Made by a program: the position numbers and the translations under genes | Part shown: one piece after another, positions 1-6,790 of the stretch | Position numbering within the stretch: position 1 is the stretch's first letter | How the letters are laid out: the number at the start of each line of letters is the position of its first letter | The notes under the pieces: generated by a model | What the model saw: the letters and a program-made list of their open reading frames with translations, nothing else | Databases searched by the model: none | What the model was told of the DNA's origin: nothing | DNA from: a bacterium | Lineage (GTDB): Bacteria > Oederibacteriota > PGYV01 > DSBP01 | Assembly: GCA_011049465.1 (NCBI GenBank) | Contig: DSBP01000022.1 | Span: 1-7,583 of the forward strand | Length of the DNA: 7,583 nucleotides | Direction: 5' to 3'

Positions 1-2090
1 ATAGATGACCCTACCGAGCCCCTGCTGCCCACTATGTATCCGTCTTCATTCGACTTATCAACCATCTTCTTGGCAAGATAGTAAAGGGCGGCAAAACCAT
101 TTCCTATTATGGCGCTAAGCTCTTTTTCAATCCTCGCTTCTATAACTTCATTAAGCCTGTCTCCGTATATTCGCCGCGCATTTTTATAAATAATCTCTCT
201 TATTGCCTCATCCGCGCCTTCAATTCGCGGTGGATACGGCTTGTCAGGAACAGGTTTTAACCCGTCCTCTATAAGAGAGGCTATATATCGGGGGTTTTTG
301 ACCACAACCTCTTCCGCCGCCTCAGCGCCAAGATACTCAAATTCCTTCAGCATTTCATCTGTTGTTTTAAAATCAAGTACCGCTGTCCCCCCGTCGTCTA
401 TATCATCATACCCCTGGGCCGACATCAGCACTTCCCTGAATACCCTGTCTTCCTTTCGCAAAAAGTGTATGTCGCAGGTAGCAGCCACAGGCTTCCCTGT
501 TTTTTTACCCAGTTCCACTATTGTTTTATTGTGTTCCCGCAGGCACTCATCGTCTTTCACCCGGCCTGATTTGATAAGAAACCTGTTGTTTTCAACCGGC
601 TGTATCTCCAGATAATCATAAAAAGAGGCTGTCTTTTCCAGCGCTTCAGCGCCGGCGCCTCCAAGCATGGCCTGATAAAGTTCTCCCTGATAACATGCCG
701 AACCCACAATCAGCCCTTCCCTGTGCGCTTCCAGCTCTTTTCTTGGTATTCTGGGTTTTCTGTAGAAATAATCGATATGGGATAGAGAAATCAACTTGTA
801 AAGATTTTTAAGCCCTGCCGCGTTTTTCGCGAGCAGTATGACATGAAAGGGTTTTTCGGTTTTTCTTTTTTCGCCCTTGGGTTTTTTTGCCTTTGTCTCC
901 TTTTCCGCCCTCTCCACCAGATAGCCTTCAACCCCAAAAATCAGTTTCAGCCCGGCCTCCGCGCCCCCGCCTTTCCCTGCCTTATCCTTTATTTTTTTAA
1001 GAATATTGTAGGCTTCAGGGAAAGCATGAACAACACCATGGTCGGTTATGGCCGCGGCAGAATGCCCCCACCGCACCGCCGTTTTTATATACTCCCCGAC
1101 GCTCATAATGGAATCCATTGCGCTCATTTGCGTGTGTGCGTGAAGCTCGACCCGTTTAACTGGCGCAGTGTCTCTTTTTTTATCTATGTCCAGTTTTTTT
1201 ATTTTTCTGAGCCTGCCCGTGATTTCCCCTTCCCGCTCGTCAAACTTAACATCAATAAGGGCTCTTGCGTTTTCCATGGAAGAAGCCCTGCTGATAAAAC
1301 CATCCCCCTCCGACGCAAAGGTAAAGAGTTTAAGCGTATCCTTTTCATCAGTTATATACAGGGAGAGCCTGTAGCTCTTCTCCTGCTGCCTGTTTTTTAT
1401 TTCCCTGATAAAATCCTTGTCAAAAAATATCCTGCCTTCCACAACATACCTGCCTGCTGAAATTATCGACTCAACAGGAACCGCCGCTCCTTTTATCTCT
1501 TCGTTCGTAAGGATTTCACTTTTAAAGTTTTCTCCCTCATCCGCCTTCTCGTATTTGGTTGAAACAAGCCGGTGCGCGGCAGCATCATCATCCGGGGCCC
1601 TTTTCGGTTCAAAAACAGCCCCGACTCCGAAAAACTCCCTAAAACAACGCTCCAGGCGCGGGGCCGCCTCTGCAATTCTCTCAAAATGGGCCGTTCCCCT
1701 GCAGGCAACAACAAGCTTTTCCCCTTTAAAATCCGGCTCTGCCATTTCAACCCATGCCCTTGTGTTCCCTGTTTTTTCCGAAAAAAACGGCCAGAACTCT
1801 TTTACCATTGCCGCGTCAACTACCCCCGGAACAATTATGAACTTAAACTCTGTCCGCCGCCCTGTTTCCTTTTCAACGCCATCCCGCAGCCGCAGGAACA
1901 ACGAAGCCTTAACAGTGCCCTTTATCTCCACTTTTATGACAACAGGCTCGTTTTCGGAATAGGCAGGCACGTCTACTCCGGTAAAAACCAGATTATCAAA
2001 CGCCGCGGGCTCTGCCTGCCCGTTTAGAAATAATTTTAATATCTCCTTGGTCTTCTCGTTGTCTATTCCCAGGTTTATGTTCGTGCTCAC
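1..2090 (-). CDS. polC: DNA polymerase III alpha subunit, PolC type, lacking the inserted DEDD exonuclease; 3' end beyond window
   Basis: The N-terminal 696 residues of a replicative polymerase, in one uninterrupted frame from GTG at 2090 to the window edge. Domains in order: a PolC N-terminal domain (1 to ~205), an OB-fold nucleic-acid-binding domain (~213-300), the PHP domain (314 to ~550), and the start of the polymerase palm, with RIEKEL and IIGNGFA segments and then VGSRGSVGSS (687-696). PolC-specific stretches closely match Bacillus PolC: VELHAHT (314-320), TDHGVVHAFPEAY, LKNLYKLISLSHI, YFYRKPRIPR, SFYDYLE and FKTTDEML. DnaE does not share this layout. In Bacillus-type PolC a proofreading exonuclease of ~180 residues, with a DxE motif, sits between the PHP glutamate (here Glu388) and the next PHP histidine (here His416). 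Here only 27 residues separate them, mostly Lys/Glu. All PHP metal-ligand positions look intact. The frame is clean, so this is a domain loss and not a frameshift. Confidence 0.95.
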   Translation of the reverse strand, partial: MSTNINLGIDNEKTKEILKLFLNGQAEPAAFDNLVFTGVDVPAYSENEPVVIKVEIKGTVKASLFLRLRDGVEKETGRRTEFKFIIVPGVVDAAMVKEFWPFFSEKTGNTRAWVEMAEPDFKGEKLVVACRGTAHFERIAEAAPRLERCFREFFGVGAVFEPKRAPDDDAAAHRLVSTKYEKADEGENFKSEILTNEEIKGAAVPVESIISAGRYVVEGRIFFDKDFIREIKNRQQEKSYRLSLYITDEKDTLKLFTFASEGDGFISRASSMENARALIDVKFDEREGEITGRLRKIKKLDIDKKRDTAPVKRVELHAHTQMSAMDSIMSVGEYIKTAVRWGHSAAAITDHGVVHAFPEAYNILKKIKDKAGKGGGAEAGLKLIFGVEGYLVERAEKETKAKKPKGEKRKTEKPFHVILLAKNAAGLKNLYKLISLSHIDYFYRKPRIPRKELEAHREGLIVGSACYQGELYQAMLGGAGAEALEKTASFYDYLEIQPVENNRFLIKSGRVKDDECLREHNKTIVELGKKTGKPVAATCDIHFLRKEDRVFREVLMSAQGYDDIDDGGTAVLDFKTTDEMLKEFEYLGAEAAEEVVVKNPRYIASLIEDGLKPVPDKPYPPRIEGADEAIREIIYKNARRIYGDRLNEVIEARIEKELSAIIGNGFAALYYLAKKMVDKSNEDGYIVGSRGSVGSS
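864..926 (-). other. Lys/Glu-rich linker occupying the exonuclease insertion site of PolC
   Basis: Residues 389-409 of PolC lie here, and the charged run continues to Lys413. Residues 393-413 contain eight Lys, two Arg and five Glu. The segment joins the two halves of the PHP domain directly (Glu388 to His416). It is probably a flexible surface loop, and no DEDD exonuclease motif lies within it. Confidence 0.75.
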
Positions 2091-2106
2091 AGGTTGTTGT
2101 CCATCC
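2087..2106 (-). promoter_or_regulatory. polC start region: weak SD and five-codon mini-ORF overlapping the GTG
   Basis: GTG at 2090 is the first ATG/GTG/TTG in the polC frame after the upstream gene's stop. The only SD-like sequence is GGATGG (2101-2106), 10 nt upstream, which is weak. An out-of-frame ATG inside it (2104) opens a mini-ORF, MDNNL, whose TGA (2087-2089) overlaps the GTG. Coupling by re-initiation is possible but unproven. Confidence 0.35.
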
Positions 2107-2141
2107 GGTTTTTTTATGTGTATGTAAATAAAATAAGCCGC

Positions 2142-3491
2142 TTACAGTGCTTTATACAGGTTGTTAGCCGCGACCAGGAGCGGGTCCCATACAGGCCCAA
2201 AAGGCGGCGCGTATGCGAAATCCAGGTTCCTGAATTCCTGAACGCTCATGTTATTATAGATTGCCGTTGAGATAATGTCCACCCTTTTCGGTACGCCTTC
2301 CGGGCCTGCAAGCTGCCCGCCTATCAGAGCGCCGCTGTTTTTATCCGCCGTAAGCTTAACGTATATCCTTCCTCCGCCGGGATAATAACCCGCGCGTGTA
2401 ACGGATTTAACCGTCACAGAAACCGTATCAAGCTTTTTTCTTGCGGCCTCTTCTTCCCACATGCCCACGCGCCCCGCTTCCAAATCAAAAAATTTGAAAA
2501 CCATGGCGCCTGTTACGCCTTTAAAAACCCTCTCCCCGCCTGCCGCATTCGCGCCCGCCGCCCTTCCCTGTTTGTTGGCCGTGGTTCCGCGCGGCATATA
2601 AATACGCTCTTTTCGCGTTATAAAATATACATTGGCGCAGTCGCCGGCGGCATACACATCTTTCTCCGACGTCTCCATTTTTTCATTTACATCAATTGAC
2701 CCGCGCTGCCCTGTTTTTATTCCCGCCGCTTTTGCCAGTTCCGAATTTGGCTTCATCCCCCTCGAAACAAAGACAAAATCAGCCTTGATGGATGCGTTTT
2801 CCGATACGGCCGTAATCACATCTCCTTCACGCCCAATCTCCCTGACTCTTGTGTTTTTTAAGAGCCTGATTCCCCGTCTTTCCGCTTCCTGTTCTATAAA
2901 TAGAGCCATATCCGCGTCGAGCCACCAGCAAAGATGCTCCCTCCCGCAGATTATCGTTAATTCCTTAACCCCCGCAGCTTTCAGGTTTTCAGCCATTTCA
3001 AGCCCTATGTGCCCTTCCCCGATTATAATCCCTGAAACCGGCTTTTTTTCATATATGTATTTTTTAAATTTCACGCCGTCTTCCAGGCTTCTCAGGAAAA
3101 AAATATTTTTCCCTTTTATCCCTTCAATATCAGGCACTACAGGAGAAGCTCCCGTTGCTATAATCAGCCTGTCATAAAAATAATCCTTTGTGACAGATTC
3201 ATCCGAGTGCATTACGGTTATTTTTTTTTCCGGAGGATGTATTTTCAGAACTTCCGCATGCGTATAAACATTAATGCCTTTTTTCCGCAGAGCGGTCTCC
3301 TTTGTCAGCATAACCAATTCCCCCGGCTTTTGTCCCTCTGCCCCGATAAAATACGGAAGGCCGCATGCTCCATAAGAGATATCCCCGCCCCGCTCAAAAA
3401 CCACAACCTCACAATCCGGATTCAACCTTTTTGCCTGCGCTGCAGCGCTCATTCCCGCTGCCACGCCTCCTATAATAATTATTCTGCTCAC
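2142..3491 (-). CDS. CoA-disulfide reductase family FAD/NAD(P)-dependent oxidoreductase
   Basis: A 449-residue cytoplasmic flavoprotein of the CoA-disulfide reductase / NADH oxidase / NADH peroxidase group, which uses one redox-active cysteine rather than a Cys pair. Starting at GTG, the FAD-binding motif IIIIGGVAAGMSAA begins at residue 4. The single active-site cysteine is Cys43 in YGACGLPYF, the same number as in staphylococcal CoA-disulfide reductase. IIATGASP (110-117) and an NAD(P)-binding GxGxxG loop (GEGHIG) follow, then VYAAGDCA, which binds the FAD pyrophosphate. A PRGTTANKQGR segment and a C-terminal YAPPFGPVWDP motif are typical of the CoA-disulfide reductase branch, where the C-terminal Tyr assists catalysis. 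There is no C-terminal rhodanese domain. The likely role is thiol or polysulfide reduction, or oxygen/peroxide removal. The substrate cannot be settled from sequence. The gene follows the AsmA-like gene by 39 bp and precedes polC by 51 bp. Confidence 0.9.
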   Translation of the reverse strand: MSRIIIIGGVAAGMSAAAQAKRLNPDCEVVVFERGGDISYGACGLPYFIGAEGQKPGELVMLTKETALRKKGINVYTHAEVLKIHPPEKKITVMHSDESVTKDYFYDRLIIATGASPVVPDIEGIKGKNIFFLRSLEDGVKFKKYIYEKKPVSGIIIGEGHIGLEMAENLKAAGVKELTIICGREHLCWWLDADMALFIEQEAERRGIRLLKNTRVREIGREGDVITAVSENASIKADFVFVSRGMKPNSELAKAAGIKTGQRGSIDVNEKMETSEKDVYAAGDCANVYFITRKERIYMPRGTTANKQGRAAGANAAGGERVFKGVTGAMVFKFFDLEAGRVGMWEEEAARKKLDTVSVTVKSVTRAGYYPGGGRIYVKLTADKNSGALIGGQLAGPEGVPKRVDIISTAIYNNMSVQEFRNLDFAYAPPFGPVWDPLLVAANNLYKAL

Positions 3492-3499
3492 AGAATCAA

Positions 3500-3503
3500 C
3501 CTC
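3500..3503 (-). promoter_or_regulatory. Shine-Dalgarno site for the flavoprotein's GTG start
   Basis: Minus-strand GAGG lies 8 nt before the GTG at 3491, inside the 39-bp gap after the TAG of the AsmA-like gene. It supports GTG as the true start, which also places the dinucleotide-binding motif at the expected distance from the N-terminus. Confidence 0.6.
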
Positions 3504-3530
3504 GCGTGATTATTGTCCCGGAGGAACCGC

Positions 3531-5378
3531 CTATTGCATAATACCCTTCAGCAGCGATCCTCCCTGCTCTTTTTTTACCCTGTCTATCTCGGCTGATATT
3601 TTTTTCTTTGCTTTTTCAATATCAGAAACAGCTGAGCCTGCCGCGCCATCTACTCCGGCAATCACCGCCCTTATATCTCCGGCGCTTTTCTCAGAACCGC
3701 CTATAACTCCGCTTATATCGGGCCCGGCAGCGTTCATAACAGATCTGCGGGCAGCAGCTTCGATTTCCGCGGCTTTTTCTCCGTATATTTTCCCAAGCCC
3801 CCTCGAAATCGCGGATACAGCGTCAGAGCCGGCTGAAACAGATGCCCTTCCGTCTTTAATTTCCGCATTAACCCTGATTTTAACCGCTCCTATTTTATTG
3901 ACTATATCGAATATCAGATCCTCTTCTCCTGTTTTTTTCTTAAAAACCATATTTTTCAGGTTTATTTCCGCGGACACCCTGGCCTTTTCAGAAGTATTAT
4001 AAGCTTTAATGTCTGCATCTATAATGGCTCCTTCAAGGACAAACTTCCCGTAATCAATGGAGGACACGCCTGCGTCCTTAGCGTCAAGGTTTTTAATTGC
4101 AACCAAAACGCTGTCATTAACAGACTCAACCCTGTCTATCACAGCGTCAATCGTATAGAAACTGCCGGCTTTGTCATATTTTATACGTGCCTTTGACGGC
4201 TTTCCCGTTATGGCCTGTTCAAACGCCAGATCATTAAGCGCCCCCGCTATTTTATACTTTTCCCCGCTTCCCGAAACATCCGCTTTTTTCACCCAAAACT
4301 TGGGCCTCGCGCTTCCGGAATACAGTATTTCCCTGCCTTTACCCCGCTGAACCGCCGCAGGCTTTCTTTGTTCCTTTTTTTTGCCCCCGGGTACATATTT
4401 ATCAGCCATCTTCAGAATATCCATCGCTGAATTTATCCTGCCAAGCCATATCGGCCCTATCAATGCCTCCTCAAGCGAAGACGCACTTATAAAATTCAGG
4501 CCTGTCTTTTCCATCAGCAGTTTTGTATCCTCTTCAACAGCCTTGTCAATTTCCCCCTTTATCGACCTGCTGTAACCGTAAAAATCCTCAGCGTCTTTTT
4601 TGATCCCGGCCGCATCTTTTTTAAGCGCTTCCGCATCTTTGAGCGCTTCATCCAGCTCTGACAAGGCTTTTTGCGCCTGAGGTATGTCCGCGGCAGAACT
4701 TACTCTAACCGAAGAAAGCTCTTCTGCCCTTTTTCTGATTTGCGCGGCGCGCTCTGCTCCATTTATTGATTCAGCTTTTTTCAGTATTTTTTCCCTCTTT
4801 TCATCCGCTCCCGCCGCAAGCTCGCCTGCTTTACGCTTAACCGCCATCTTATCCGGCTCAATCAGAGCTTTGAAATCAGCCTTTTTGACAGCTTCCGCGA
4901 TCTCAGCCGCCTTAAGCACGGGTATTGTCCCTGCCTCCTCAACAGCTTTTTTCTTAAGCGACTCTCCCAAACCCGCGGTAAATCCGCCGCTTCTCTTTTC
5001 CTCTTCTTTAATTTTCTTCACCCTTGACGGCGGCAGGAATCCCGAATTCCGCCTCTGCGTTCCCGCGGAAACACCGGTTATTTCCACTTTTTCCGTGACA
5101 AATTTACCCCTTAAAATATCCGTCATATTGAGCCCTATGTATATTTTTTCCGCCTCAAAAAGATTCCTGAATTCATTGTTTTTGTCGGCAACAACCATCC
5201 CTTCTATAAGCAGAACTGATTTTAACAGTTTCAAATCCGCCTTTTTGACCGAGACCTTTGCCTTAAAAACAGCCTCTCCCGCCGACACTATAACTAGTTT
5301 CGCTGCATAATCGTGAAGAAAAAACAGAAGCAGCGCAAGTACAGCCGCCGCTATGAGCCCGCCTTTTCTGAACATCAT
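3531..5378 (-). CDS. TIGR03545-family, AsmA-like envelope protein with long coiled-coil insert
   Basis: A 615-residue protein with an N-terminal membrane anchor (about 7-21, GLIAAAVLALLLFFL) preceded by Arg/Lys, so the rest should lie in the periplasm. Residues ~36-105 resemble the AsmA/DUF748 N-terminal repeat: alternating beta strands, an NLF motif (72-74), a LRGK turn (89-92), and then GTQRRNSGFLP (106-116), which matches the conserved TxRxxxGxL motif of this group. Residues ~118-290 are dominated by Lys, Glu and Ala with heptad-like spacing, predicted as long helices or coiled coil. From ~350 to ~520 a second beta-rich segment resembles an AsmA-type C-terminal lipid-binding region. The last ~90 residues are again Ala/Lys-rich helix. 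Length is near that of TIGR03545, an uncharacterised family of outer-membrane bacteria paired with TIGR03546, as here. A role in envelope assembly or lipid handling is inference. The ATG at 5375 is an equally good start. Confidence 0.8.
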   Translation of the reverse strand: MMFRKGGLIAAAVLALLLFFLHDYAAKLVIVSAGEAVFKAKVSVKKADLKLLKSVLLIEGMVVADKNNEFRNLFEAEKIYIGLNMTDILRGKFVTEKVEITGVSAGTQRRNSGFLPPSRVKKIKEEEKRSGGFTAGLGESLKKKAVEEAGTIPVLKAAEIAEAVKKADFKALIEPDKMAVKRKAGELAAGADEKREKILKKAESINGAERAAQIRKRAEELSSVRVSSAADIPQAQKALSELDEALKDAEALKKDAAGIKKDAEDFYGYSRSIKGEIDKAVEEDTKLLMEKTGLNFISASSLEEALIGPIWLGRINSAMDILKMADKYVPGGKKKEQRKPAAVQRGKGREILYSGSARPKFWVKKADVSGSGEKYKIAGALNDLAFEQAITGKPSKARIKYDKAGSFYTIDAVIDRVESVNDSVLVAIKNLDAKDAGVSSIDYGKFVLEGAIIDADIKAYNTSEKARVSAEINLKNMVFKKKTGEEDLIFDIVNKIGAVKIRVNAEIKDGRASVSAGSDAVSAISRGLGKIYGEKAAEIEAAARRSVMNAAGPDISGVIGGSEKSAGDIRAVIAGVDGAAGSAVSDIEKAKKKISAEIDRVKKEQGGSLLKGIMQ

Positions 5379-5390
5379 TTTTCACCGCCC
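5373..5390 (-). promoter_or_regulatory. Stop/start overlap and ribosome site coupling the envelope gene pair
   Basis: The TGA stop of the small membrane protein (5375-5377) overlaps two consecutive ATG codons of the next gene. ATG at 5376-5378 makes an ATGA overlap and ATG at 5373-5375 makes a TGATG overlap. The SD-like GGTGA (5382-5386) lies 3 nt from the first ATG and 6 nt from the second, so the second may be the main start. Either way the arrangement is typical of translational coupling. Confidence 0.7.
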
Positions 5391-5878
5391 TTTCCCCGAA
5401 AAAAAGAACCTGCTTTAAGGGCTTTCACTATTCCGTACTTTTCCACGGAAGGCTGAACATTCTTCCTGTAAAACAAAACAAACCTCTTCACACCGATAAA
5501 GACCGGCAAAACAATAATAACCCCTATAACGGTCCATCCCGCAACAAGCGTGTTGTTATACATCGTAAGCGGAATAACCGGCGCGTCCCCCAAAGAGGTA
5601 AATATTCCGGCAAGAGGCGCGGCTGTAAGTATTTTATAGCCCATTATATCAGCAACAGGGTCAGCTGCAATGCTAAGCGCCTTAAAGAAAAGAAGAGACA
5701 ATCCGAAAAAAGGAATATTTACATTAAAAACCAGCAGCAACATTACAATTATCACAACATTAAAAGGGGAAATCATGTAAAAACCGCAAAACATACCGAG
5801 GACCGCTCCTCCCGCAATCTGTTCCGGAGCCACCCCGGAGTTCATTGCCTTTATAATCTTTGAGAACTGTTTTATCAT
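5375..5878 (-). CDS. Small inner-membrane protein, TIGR03546 / DUF2062-like, function unknown
   Basis: A 167-residue polytopic membrane protein when started at the ATG at 5878, which has AAGGAG at good spacing. A TTG at 5914 would give 179 residues but is less likely. A short amphipathic N-terminus is followed by a Gly-rich hydrophobic stretch GGAVLGMFCGF (23-33), a hydrophobic hairpin around 39-51 and 55-70, a polar segment with DPVAD (73-77), a YNNTLVAGW motif (107-115), a final membrane segment at ~111-130 and a basic cytoplasmic tail. This pattern fits the DUF2062 superfamily. From memory it fits TIGR03546, a family nearly always encoded beside TIGR03545, as here. The stop overlaps the next start, so the two products are probably made in step and may act together in the envelope. 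No biochemical function is known to me, and the assignment rests on pattern and partner gene. Confidence 0.8.
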   Translation of the reverse strand: MIKQFSKIIKAMNSGVAPEQIAGGAVLGMFCGFYMISPFNVVIIVMLLLVFNVNIPFFGLSLLFFKALSIAADPVADIMGYKILTAAPLAGIFTSLGDAPVIPLTMYNNTLVAGWTVIGVIIVLPVFIGVKRFVLFYRKNVQPSVEKYGIVKALKAGSFFRGKGGEK

Positions 5879-5883
5879 AAAAA

Positions 5884-5889
5884 CTCCTT
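5884..5889 (-). promoter_or_regulatory. Shine-Dalgarno site deciding the start of the TIGR03546-like gene
   Basis: Minus-strand AAGGAG lies 5 nt before the ATG at 5878. It favours this ATG over the in-frame upstream TTG at 5914, which would overlap the galU end and add 12 polar residues. Confidence 0.75.
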
Positions 5890-5900
5890 GGTTGTTTTTT

Positions 5901-6770
5901 TTACTTAATTCCAAATATTTTTTTTGCCTCTTTTTTCAGTTTTCCCTTTATGCCCTTCTGAAGCGCCGCGTAACGCATCACAGTCACAATATAATCATAT
6001 TTATTCCCCGTATCACACCTCGTTCCCTCAAACTCATATGCAAAAAGCCCCTCTTCTTTCATCAGTTTCGCAAGCGCGTCTGTCAGCTGTATTTCTCCTT
6101 TTGCCCCCGGCTTTGTCTTCTTCAAATATCCAAAAATTGAAGGCGGAAGTATGTATCTCCCTACTATTCCAAGATTTGAAAATGCCTCTTTAACCGGCGG
6201 TTTTTCCCTTATTCCCGTTACATTGTAAACCCTTTCCGCTACGCGGACGGGCCTTATTATCCCGTAAGAACTGACCATGTTCCTTGCCACCCTTTCCACT
6301 GCTATTACGGGCATTTTATATTTATCATAGGCCTCTGTCATCTGTTTCGTGGCCGGTTTTTTATGAAAAATCAGGTCGTCAGGCAGAAAAACAGCAAAAG
6401 GCTCGCCTCCCGCGTAATCCTCCGCATGAAGCACGGCGTGGCCAAGGCCGCGCGCCTCAGCCTGAATAACTGAATGGCGCTTAAAATTATACGGCACCTT
6501 TTTCAACGCAGCCAGCGCTTCCGAATTTCCACCGGCTTTAAGATATTTTTCAAGGTCATGATTTCTTGAAAAATATTCCTCTATGCTCTGTTTTCCTTCT
6601 GACGTAATAAAAAGAATGCTCTCAATCCCCGAAGAGAGCGCCTCTTCTATAATATAATGTATTGCCGGCACATCTATTATGGGAAGCATCTCCTTGGGCA
6701 CTGCCTTTGTGTATGGCAAAAACCTGGTGCCAAGCCCGGCAACAGGTATTATGGCTTTTCTTATTTTCAT
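5901..6770 (-). CDS. galU: UTP-glucose-1-phosphate uridylyltransferase (GalU type)
   Basis: A 289-residue cytoplasmic nucleotidyltransferase predicted to convert UTP and glucose-1-phosphate to UDP-glucose and pyrophosphate, feeding envelope polysaccharide, glycolipid or galactose pathways. The length is typical of bacterial GalU. The N-terminal signature is complete: AGLGTRFLP (11-19) followed by TKAVPKEMLP (21-30), which carries the catalytic/UTP-binding Arg16 and Lys26. Further motifs are ARGLGHAVLHA (106-116), LPDDL (129-133, metal/substrate Asp), REKP (188-191), NLGIVGRYIL (199-208), GEIQLTDA (225-232) and GTRCDTGNK (249-257). These match the GalU/HasC/GtaB family rather than RmlA or GlmU. 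The ATG start is supported by a strong ribosome site. The stop TAA lies 22 bp before the next gene's preferred start. Sugar specificity is inferred from the family; some relatives accept other sugar-1-phosphates. Confidence 0.95.
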   Translation of the reverse strand: MKIRKAIIPVAGLGTRFLPYTKAVPKEMLPIIDVPAIHYIIEEALSSGIESILFITSEGKQSIEEYFSRNHDLEKYLKAGGNSEALAALKKVPYNFKRHSVIQAEARGLGHAVLHAEDYAGGEPFAVFLPDDLIFHKKPATKQMTEAYDKYKMPVIAVERVARNMVSSYGIIRPVRVAERVYNVTGIREKPPVKEAFSNLGIVGRYILPPSIFGYLKKTKPGAKGEIQLTDALAKLMKEEGLFAYEFEGTRCDTGNKYDYIVTVMRYAALQKGIKGKLKKEAKKIFGIK

Positions 6771-6775
6771 AACCG

Positions 6776-6782
6776 CTCTCCT
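6776..6782 (-). promoter_or_regulatory. Shine-Dalgarno site of galU
   Basis: On the minus strand AGGAGAG lies in the 20-bp gap after the ptsI stop. Its AGGAG core (6778-6782) ends 7 nt before the ATG at 6770. This is close to the consensus and fixes the galU start. Confidence 0.75.
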
Positions 6783-6790
6783 GCTTTCTT

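Noticed and set aside
846..926. Exonuclease domain missing because of a frameshift or internal stop in this copy
   Set aside because: The polC frame is continuous on both sides, and flanking PHP motifs are intact and in phase. An in-frame deletion or natural absence is the only reading that fits.
843..1460. Plus-strand open frame of 205 codons
   Set aside because: It lies opposite the well-matched PolC PHP and OB coding sequence, has no recognisable domain and is a shadow of that gene.
1493..1750. Minus-strand 85-codon open frame
   Set aside because: It overlaps the PolC N-terminal domain in a different frame, and the PolC frame is continuous with family matches through it.
2091..2141. Possible promoter or terminator in the 51-bp gap before polC
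   Set aside because: It is AT-rich, but no -35/-10 pair at proper spacing and no inverted repeat could be identified by eye.
3509..3530. Possible hairpin terminator between the AsmA-like gene and the flavoprotein gene
   Set aside because: The minus-strand GTTCC/GGGAC stem is only 5 bp with a G-T wobble and a 3-nt loop, and no T-run follows it.
4684..5310. Plus-strand Ser/Ala-rich open frame of 208 codons
   Set aside because: It is antisense to the Lys/Ala/Glu-rich helical region of the AsmA-like protein. The low-complexity Ser/Phe composition is what the reverse complement of such codons yields.
5375..5914. Longer version of the TIGR03546-like gene starting at TTG 5914
   Set aside because: The TTG has no good ribosome site and lies inside the end of galU. 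The ATG at 5878 has AAGGAG at 5 nt and gives a length closer to the family.
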